From Margaritifera margaritifera (Eukaryota; Mollusca; Bivalvia; Unionida; Margaritiferidae), in NCBI GenBank assembly GCA_029931535.1, contig JAQPZY010001684.1, positions 4,632,001 through 4,696,000 of the forward strand: 64,000 nt of DNA, in the 5' to 3' direction. The translations under genes were made by a program, and so were the position numbers. Position 1 is the stretch's first letter, and every line of letters starts with the position of its first letter. The notes beneath the pieces were generated by a model. It was not told the DNA's origin and ran no database searches. It saw only the letters and a program-made list of their open reading frames with translations. Of this stretch, positions 26,001 through 36,400 are shown piece after piece.

Positions 26001-29000
26001 TAAAATCGGTCAAATTGACATGATATAAGGTTTGGAGATAGTATACATCAGATGTGTTCCTACAATACTACATACTGGTACATGTAAGACTGCTTAGTCA
26101 AATGGTCGTTATAGAAGCCATGAGATTGATATCAGGTCCACTTGTGCCTCTTGTCATCTTTCTATTTTTTAACTTTCCTTTTAATTGGACTTTGGAGCCA
26201 GGATTGTCCTCACATGCCATTAATCCCTATAAATGCATACAGGTCCTGACTGGTATATTAAAGGCATTGTTCACATAATTTTATTTAATTTTGACATAGA
26301 TAAACCCAAAGAAAATGACTTTTATTTCAGCACATCATAACTTATTACTGACCTTTGTGTTAATTACACAAACTGTGAAGTGATTTGTAGAAAAGTAGTG
26401 TTAAAAAGATAAAAAAAATAAGTGAACATACTTTTGTCCCTACTTCGGACAAATGAAAATGTTGGTGCATGCGTGGTTGTTCTGGGCGCTGTCAGAAGGA
26501 AATATACAAACCAGCACACTGTCCTCGAAAGGAAACACTTTTAGCTTTTTGCTGTATTCTTAGTCATTTGAATGGATTTTATTAGCTGGAACAAACTTAA
26601 TTTCGATGGATATTGAAACACAGGAGTACAGAACATAATCATGTACATTTCCTCTACCTGGTAGTGTAGATAATACACAGATCACATGCACTATACAGGT
26701 AAATGCTCAACCCATTTGTTTTCAAGGTTGCACATGCTGCTTATTGGTCTAGTTCATTTCTTTATGAGTGTCTCCAAAGCGATTACACATGCCTGAACAC
26801 TTACATTCATTTAAGGTCAAAACAAATATAGGTTACTCTTTTTATTTCAAATGAGTAAATATTTTAATCTTCTCAATACCAGATCTTGTTATGATACACT
26901 TAACAACTGTGTAATTAACTGAAAGTTCATAACTTTATCAGACCAACACATTTTCATTGAACTTTGTATATCAGACTTCATTAAATATATGTGAACAGTT
27001 GGCATCTAACATACTTTTTGTTACTAAAATCAAAAACTACACTTAGGAGGCCATACAATTAACTTTTTTTAGTGAATTTTGTTTTTGTTATCGAAAATAA
27101 TGAATTTATGACAAACTTGCTCTTAAAAAGGTATATATAAGGTTTGTGCAAGTCTGAGTCGCCTCATCAAATTAAGGTTGATCTAAGAATACAGTTCCAA
27201 CAGTATTTGCTCTTCTTCAGTTTATATCGCAACAAAACTATATATTTTGATAATCAATATGCAGAATTTTGTGTTTTAATTTATCTCTAAATATCATATT
27301 TAACATGGTTTTACTTTGAGATTAAATACCATAAAATTACGATGCACATGAATATTTCATTTGGCATGTGAAAGTCATTTTCTGTGATCCTATAATTAGT
27401 GAAAAATTAGAGTTAGATCAACTGTGAAGATTTTGTTTCAATAGTGAACTTCAGGGTCAACATATAGGAAGAGAGCTGATGAGGCGTATTGTTATTTCGC
27501 TTCAATATGCAGAAAAAGATAAGCTGACTTGTCTTTCCCTAGCTTGACTATGGTCTCTTTGCCTGATTTTTGGCCAGATTGTAAAACACTTCTAGCTTTT
27601 GTGTTGATGCTGTATGTCTGTCTATCCTACTGTTCATCGTTCCTGAACAACTGCTCGATACCACTCTGGAGTGAATATTTCTGATCCAATTTTAGTAAAA
27701 CCTGCAATGTGGATTTATTTCATCAAAATCTCTGACAAGTTCAACAGTGAGCATGATGCATGCATACAAATGAAATGATCTTGCACCTGATTGGCTAAAC
27801 TTGTTACCACTCTAAGATCTTGTTTGAGTTCAGTAATTAGTGAAATCCACCCATATTAATTAGGTAATCTTGCATCTGATTGACTGAGTGTGTGACCACT
27901 CTGGAGGCTGTACTTCTGATTTAATTTTTATTAAACTTGGAATATATGCTTGTATCGTTGGTATCTCAGAAAAGGTAGATAATGAGCGAGGTCCATGCAT
28001 ACTAATAAAGTGATCTTGCATCTGATTGACTATGCTTTTTACCCCTCTGAAAGCCAAATTTCAGTTCTGAGTTTAATCAAGATTACAATATGGATTTATG
28101 TCATCAAGATCTTGGATGGATTCATTAATGAGCGAGATCCACCCATATTAATGACATCATCTTGCATCTGATTGCTGACCTTGTTACCACTCTGGAGGCC
28201 AGAGTTCTGATCCGATTTAGATCAAGCTTGGAATATATATGCTTATATTATCAAGATCTTAGATGGGTTCGATAATGAGTGAGATCACACATGTTAATGA
28301 TGTGATCATGTATCTGATTGGCTTAGCTTGTTACCACTATGGAGATCATATTTCTGATATGATTTTGATTATACTTGGAATGTAAGCTTATATCATCAAG
28401 ATCATGTACAAGTTTGATAGTGAGTGAGATGCATGTATATTAATGAGTTGCTATTGCATCAGATTCACTGAGCTTGTTTCCACTCTTGAAGCCATATTTT
28501 AGATCTTTTTTTTGATCAAACTTTGTATGCCTCTATCATCTGCATTTTTATTTCAGTAACAAGCAAGATCGATCCATCTTAATGAGATGATCTTGCATTT
28601 GATTGATTCGGCTTCTTATTCTTGAAGCCATATGTTTGACCTTTTGACTGTATTATCATCATGATCTTAAACAAGGGACTGTGCATAGTAATTATTTTTT
28701 TAAAGCAATTTTGCTACAATATAGTAGCAGTAATCAAAATCAACATGGTATAAAGTTTGGGAGATAGTTTTCACAGGATATGTTCTTACGCTAGTTCATA
28801 AGGCTGCTTAGTGAAATGGTCGACTGGTAAGTTATGTAAGCCAGTTGAGCAATATCAGGTCCACCTGGGCCTCTTGATTCAGACACTATTGCTTATGGAA
28901 TCACCTAACAAGGTATGCAATTTCATCATGAGGAGTAACCGAGGAGTGATATAGCTGTCAGTGGCAACTATGTTTCTGTGACCGAAATTTCAAGGTTTTG

Positions 29001-30418
29001 GTTAACTTTTTGTTGTTTAGCTCAATCTGTAGGCTAGGGTTTGCATTTAGGTCATTTGCTCCGACATTATCACTCAAAGAGTCATAGAAGTTGTCACAGT
29101 ATCTAAATGCATCATATAGTCATTTTCCATTTATTTTGGTGTTGATTATCTCACGAACTATTATATTTGGAGTCATAACTTGGTTTGTAATTGTGCCATG
29201 AGGATATTATATGCATCAGTGAAAACTAGGTCACTGTGACCTATGTTTCATGGTTCAGAGATTTGAGCTTATACATGTATTCAGTTGAGTTTCTCTAGGT
29301 TAAAGTTTGTGGCTATGTCATTTTTCATGTTCATTTAATCACCTAATCTGGTATTCAAAGAAACCCAAACAATCTACAATCTGACGAAAACCAATAACTG
29401 TATTGCCGCCCCCCCCCAAAAAAAAAAAAAAAAAAAAAAGAAAAGAACTAAATAAGCAACAAGGTGAAACACCTTATATTGGGCTTAGCTAAAACCAAAC
29501 CAGTAATGTTGTTATGCATCTCGGATGCACACCAAAAATACACTTTATGTCCATTGCCTAACAAAACTAACCAAAGCAATTTAACACCTTAAAATCGTAT
29601 TGAAATATATTAAAATACCGAAACTATTATTTGTTTTTATGTTCTCACACATATATGCATTATTTTATGGCATTTCACATATTAAATCAAAGAAAAACAT
29701 AACCCAATATGCTTTTCTCTGGAAACATTTTCAATTTTAATTACTGTAAATAATCCAAATATATGGATGCCAACCCTAGAAATTTTCCAGCTGTAAAAAG
29801 AGTTTTAACAAGAAACAGCAAGCAAATGAATTCCAGATTTTCTGAATTCTGTGACCAGACCGCATTTTATTTCATTCATAGGTAACAGTATATCACGCTC
29901 ATTAAGACTCCTACTATTTCTCCCAATATTTTTAGCGCCTCCTGGACATTGACTAGAAAGCATGATCCAATAATGGCTACCATTGCATCCTGTTTGCTAA
30001 TCATGGTCAGTTCAGATTTACAGCAAGTTATATCAGACAAATGCAAATTATTTATAATAAGTAATTATATAGAGATTGCATATCTACCTATCATATAACA
30101 TATTGTTGAGTAATACTGACGACATTTTTTCTAAACGTATTAAATTAGGTCATGCTTCACTGGATCACTTTTGTTATATGAACTGGGGGGGGGGGGCAAG
30201 AGATGAATAAGAAAACTTCTTATTCTGACTGAGCAACCCAATTATTGTTTAGCATGAAAATGGAAGCATGATTATTTTTAGACCTAATAGACAAGGTGGC
30301 AACCAAATGCTCGGACAAATGCACCAAACTTTTCTTCCAGCTCTACAGTTTCAATACATGTATGAATTTGCTTTCACACGGTTACAGATGCTAGTTACCC
30401 AGATAACAATATCAGGCC

Positions 30419-30454
<36 letters not shown>

Positions 30455-33400
30455 CTGTTGGATTTTTGATGAAAACAAAATGTTAAAATTGTTTCCGCAA
30501 GATCATCAGTTCCAGCGTGGAACTCTTATTATTGTATCTCTTGCTTTTCATAGAAACGAGATGGTTTTGTCCTTGTGTCTGTCCGATTATGTATCCAGTT
30601 TAGATATATGTATATGTTTCAATGTGACAGACCTCCTTCTGTATTGTTCAAGGACCAAATGAGCAGACATCAGACCCACTTAAGGTGTATCGTAGCCAAA
30701 ACTTTGCTTTGTTAATACATCTTGTGATAAGGGTGTATCATAGCCAAAACTTGCATTGTTAATACGTCTTGTGATAAAGGTGTATCATAGACAAAAGTGA
30801 GTCACTCTGACATACTTTTGACCGTTATTTCAACATTGATTAAAAAATTAGGTCTGCTACTCTATCACCTTTTGTAATATTGGCGTATCTTGAGGTGATT
30901 GCATTTTGCACACTGCAACAAGGTCACTGTATATTCGATAATATTAGTGTATCTTGAGATGATTGCATTTTGCACACTAAAACTTGGTCACTTGTTATGG
31001 AATTATATATTTTCCTTTTAATAATGATACAGTTTGTTAGTTTATGATCTCTGTTCTTAGTTTAACAGCTGTCGTCTTGCCGTGAGTACACATACAGTAA
31101 GTTTGGATCAATATTTCAAAGCTTTCGTACATCACATGATTTTAGCGTGCGTGAGGTATGAACATCTAACCTGGATTCTAAGAGTTAGTACTTTGTTATT
31201 GATAGAAATGTCAGTGTAGAAGTACTTTAAGTTATATCACGTATAACCTAATTTCTGATTGGTTTGGAGAAGGTTGTTTCTAGAAGGATTAAATGGGTTT
31301 TTATTTAGATTCTGCGTATTAAGAGACTATATAATAGGAAATAATCCTGTGTTTAGACATTCTTCATAGTTACATTGAATTGAGAGGTCATAAACGAATT
31401 CGGTTCATTTGTGTGTGGGGTATTCTTCTTTGGAGATCTATTTATTTTAATACAGTGCATTCTGGATTAGTACTGTTTCTTCAACCTGAATACTTCTACA
31501 GCTCCGTGGAATTGTTGGAAACATTTCTAGAACTTATGATATTCCATATTCGCAAGGATTACTTGGAGATAACTTATTCTCATCAACACATTAGTACAGT
31601 GAAGGTTACTTCATTCTGAACATACTACATTCGGAATATTTGGATTGACTTCCAGATCAGTGAACTTTAGAACAATTTAGGACTTTTAAGGATATTATAT
31701 AGTGTAAGTTATTTTTTAATTCTTTCACTTTGATTGTTTGTTGAAATATTTTAGGAAATTAAAGATTTTTATTTTAAATCTTGAAAGCTTGTTTGTGTCT
31801 TCTTTTTGGTTACATTACCCCTAGTCGTAACACACTGTATATTCAATAGTATTGGTGTATCTTGAGATGATTGCATTTTGCACACTAATAATGGGTCACT
31901 GTATATTCAATATGACTTAAAATCCTGTGTTTGTCCAGGCTTTCATTCTTCTATCAGTACTGCTGAAGGTTCTTCATGTATATATATACTTTCGTAACCT
32001 GTTTACAAACTGCCAATATGTTTGCATTATGGAATTAATGTTTCTTCTGTACGGTACCTAAATTGGGTTCCTGTGACTTACTTTATGTATTTGTTGCAAC
32101 ATTACTAAAACTGCTAATACGTGCTACAGAAATGGATTTATTTCATGAGTTTTTGCTCACTAGCAATATTAGTATAAAATAAATATCTAATAACCAAACA
32201 TCTAAAATGCAGGCCATAATAATATTTTATTCATTGATTGTAGTGATGAGCAATTTAACCATTAATCTGACTGGTTACAGGTATAATGGTAGTTCATGTT
32301 TTGCAAGTCAGAGGTTAAAATTTCAGAAAATCTTATTGTAATTTTAAAGAAACCAATTCAGGAGCATTTTTCTTATTGTTGTTGTTGATTGTTTTTTTCA
32401 GCTCAGAAAGATTTCTGATAAGATGGTATCCTTCATAGACAAAAACTCAGATATTGACAAAGAAATCATTGGAAATCTGAGAAAAGTTGAGAATGATGTC
32501 CAAGACCTACAAAAAAATCTCTGTAAACAAGAAAAAATAGTATCATCACTCGAAAACCAATTAAGGAAAAACCAAGAAGAAACTAAAAATCAATTAGAGA
32601 AACACCAAGAAGAAAGTAAAATCCAATTAGAGGAGGTGGAAAGACGACTGACTGCAGTTGAGAAAATGAGTGATAAGGTTGACCAACTTACTCACCAGAA
32701 AGGTATGATACTGTATACTAGATTTATTTTGCCTCAGAAAACTTCTGGAACATTTGGCCTTTTAAGGTGTTTTCATGTAACAGCCATAAGGAAAGCATAA
32801 TATGTTATGACGTTGTCCATCCATTTGTTCATCTATTCCCAGTTTCATTTCTGCACAATAACTCAGGCCTCCAGAAATACAGCTATAAATGTTTGTGTGT
32901 GGCTTGTACTGGGGATAGAGAAGAAGCCTGTAAATTTTGGGGTCAAAAATTCAAAGGTTTGGGCCACTGTAACTGGAAGAATAAAATGGTTACCACACGA
33001 TAACATTAGTTCTACATCACAGACCTGTACCAAACTTTATTAATCACTTGCACTTGGGGTATGGAAGTAGCTTTTCAATGTTGGTGTCAAAAGATCTCAA
33101 GTCAAGGTCAATGTGAAAAAAGCAAAATGATTTCTGCACAATAACATTACTTTTGCATTACATACCGACATACAACATGAGTCATGCATATCATGAACCA
33201 TTCATGGCTTTGTTTATTGTGGGTCATTTTATTTTTTAATTATTCACAACAGTAAAGTCAATTTTATGAAACAATTTGTAGAATGACATATGTACAGCTA
33301 AACAGAGAGTGGAATCTTTGTATAGATCTCTGCACTTTGCCTGACAAAACTAAGAACTCTGCACTATGATGTTTTTCTCTCGATAGAAGAATAGGTAAGG

Positions 33401-36400
33401 CACAGGTAAATGTCATTTAAATGTATACAAATGATGCCAATCTGTCATTAAATATGGCCGCCTTTACACATTTTAGAAAAACTTGCAAAATACATCTTTT
33501 AGAACATCGCACAACATAATTTTATGTAATTTCACAGCACATTAGCAAGAAGACCTTTCAATGTTATACAACTGATGCCCATCCATCATTAAATATGGCT
33601 AACATTACTAAAAATAGACAAACATTCAAATGACTTATTCTCAACAACCTCTAAACAGACTGTTACCAAATTTGACTAAAAGCATCCTGAATTCAAGTGC
33701 TTTCATTGTTTTTTTTCAAAAAACAAATGATGGCAATTAGTCATCAAATATGCATTGTTACTTCTTGAGGGCAGGATAATGGGTTTCCACACCAGTTTTG
33801 ACCCCGTGTACCCAAAATCTTTACGTTGGATACCCCTTTTGTGTGTTTTTTACAACTTACTTCTAATGCAAACAACTATATGTCCCTTTGAATTCCATCC
33901 ACCCTCTACCCCCAAAATTTGATGTATGCATTGTCCCTAGCTAACTGGCTCTTTGGTGCATCACTGAATGTGGCCACCATTACTAACAATATTAAAACCA
34001 TTTTTTTTATAAATGATGACAATTTGATGAAATTTTAAAGAAAACAGTCTGGCATGAAGTCCATTTTAATATATACAAATGATGCCAATCTGTCTTCAAA
34101 GGTGGCAACCAGTACCAAAAATATTAAAACCTTAAAAGATGACTTCTCAAAAACCTATGATCATAATTTGAAGAAATTTAAAGACAAATCATTCTGCCAT
34201 GAAGGCCTTTTAATGTTTTCATATTATATGTCTCAGTTCTTACCAGGTTAAAAATATTGAATAATAAGAATGGTCAGTGTAAACTTGTTATAACTCCTAT
34301 CTGTAACAGTTAATTCTTTTCTGAGGATCAGTCACTGTTGTAGCAAGTTTGTTTACTCAACATGATGTCAGTTTTTTATTTGGTCTATGAAATGTTACTT
34401 ACATTGCTTCATTATTATGAAAGTGAAATTTTGTTTACAACGTGAGTTTCCTCTTGCCTTTACTCATCCATTTTTTTCTTTCCAGAAATAGATCATTTAC
34501 GAGACGATCTAAAATCATGCTACAAGTCTTTGAGTACAATTCCTATTTCCCCCATTGATGAGGATGAAACAATTCCCCTACAAGACTTTTACATGGATGT
34601 AATGATAGAGCACAACACTGAGGGAAAAAACACCACAAGGACTAATGGAAAAAACACCACGAAGGACAACATGGGAGAGGGTGGGAACTCCAGGGACAGA
34701 AAAACAGAAATGCTGTCTTCATACAGACAGATATTTTTAGACAAGAGGAATCAAAGAATTATTTTAACAGGACTTTCTGGAAGTGGTAAATCCACATTTT
34801 GTAGAAAAGTAGTCAATACTTGGTGTAGAGAAGAACCAAACAAACAGAATGAATCTCCTCAAGAAACTGACCTATCCATTCCAGACAGTCAAAGTGTCAT
34901 GGCAGATAAAAGAGAGACAGGTCAACCTGTCTCAGAGAGTCCTGAAGCAATTGCACGTGAAAAGAATGAATCATCAATTGCCAGTAGTTGTGAAGCTACT
35001 ACAAATGAGAAGCTTAACCCACCTATCTCAGACCCTTCTCAATATGTTGTAGCTGAAGGGCTTGTCTTGTCTGTCCAAGATAGTTCTGAATCTATTGCAG
35101 ATAAGGATCTTGATCCACCTGTCTTGGATGGTTCTAAATTTGGAATAGTTGAGGAGCTTGACTTGTCTGACCCACAGAGTTCTGAAGCTATTGCGCATCA
35201 AGATATGCTCTTGCAGTTCACACTTCTTTTTTACATTTATACACCAAAAATATCCAATGAAAAAACATTGACTGAGGTTTTGTGCAATCAGTGCTTAAAA
35301 AGAGAATCAGACCAGCTGTCTACATTTTTAAAAGAAGAACCAGAGAAAGTTTTAATTATACTTGATGGCATGGATGAGATGGGAGGCAAAATTCCATCAT
35401 TCTTATCTGACTTGTTAGGAAGAAGACTGCACCCAAGGATAATTGTACTGATGGCTATGAGACCCTGGAAGATTTCCCAACTCAAGTTAAAACCATCATC
35501 CCATTATGATTTGCTGCTAGAGGTACATGGTTTGAGTGAAAATAATGCCTTGAAGTTTGTTCAGAAGGTGATTAATATACACAACAAGTACACGACAGTG
35601 AAAAGGCTTTTTCCATCACCAGAAGAACAGAACGTGCTGTCTTCCTTTAGAAAGATACCTTTACTTCTCTTGTTTCTTGCACATATTTGGTGCCAGGATC
35701 AATCACTTCCAAGACGACAGCAAGACTTGTACAGGAAAATACTTGAATGTATGATAGAGAGGTGTCTAAGCAAGACAGGAAATAAATACACTCCTGCATT
35801 GACAGATATGGATAACATAAGCATTAAGAAAAAGACATTTTGGGACACATACTTGGAAGGTGCATGTCAAGCAGCATATTATTTTCTATTACAGGGGGTA
35901 AGTGGCTCATCATTTGTAATGCGGGAAAAGGATCTAATGAACCAGCTTGGGGACAATGCTCAATTAAATCTCAGTGCCCTCTTGGACTGTGGTATACTAT
36001 CAAAGCTAGATGCTTTCTCTCCACTAGAGAAGAATGTTTCTATTTCCTTCCTCCATTTATCAGTTCACGAGTATCTGACTTCCATACATTTAGTCAATAA
36101 TGAAAATGCATTCAAGAATTTTCTCATATCATTGAAAACATTAAATGATGTCCTCAGGTATGAGAACCTTTTCATTTTCATCTGTGGCCTTGATGCAAAT
36201 AAAGGCCATACGGCCTTCATAAGAATATGTGAAGTGTGTGATGATGATCCCTTGGTTATGCAGTACAGACACAGAAGGTATTATCAAACATTGCAAATAG
36301 AATCTTCAGTAGAAAACTTGAATAAAATGTACAGAGCATGCTTAAATGAAATGGACAGTCAAGAACTTGTTCAAATACCAGATATTACGGTTTATAATCA

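Noticed and set aside
34530..34532. TTG at 34530 as the start of the NACHT-LRR protein
   Set aside because: The frame is open upstream to a good splice acceptor and joins exon 4 in phase. TTG starts are not expected here.
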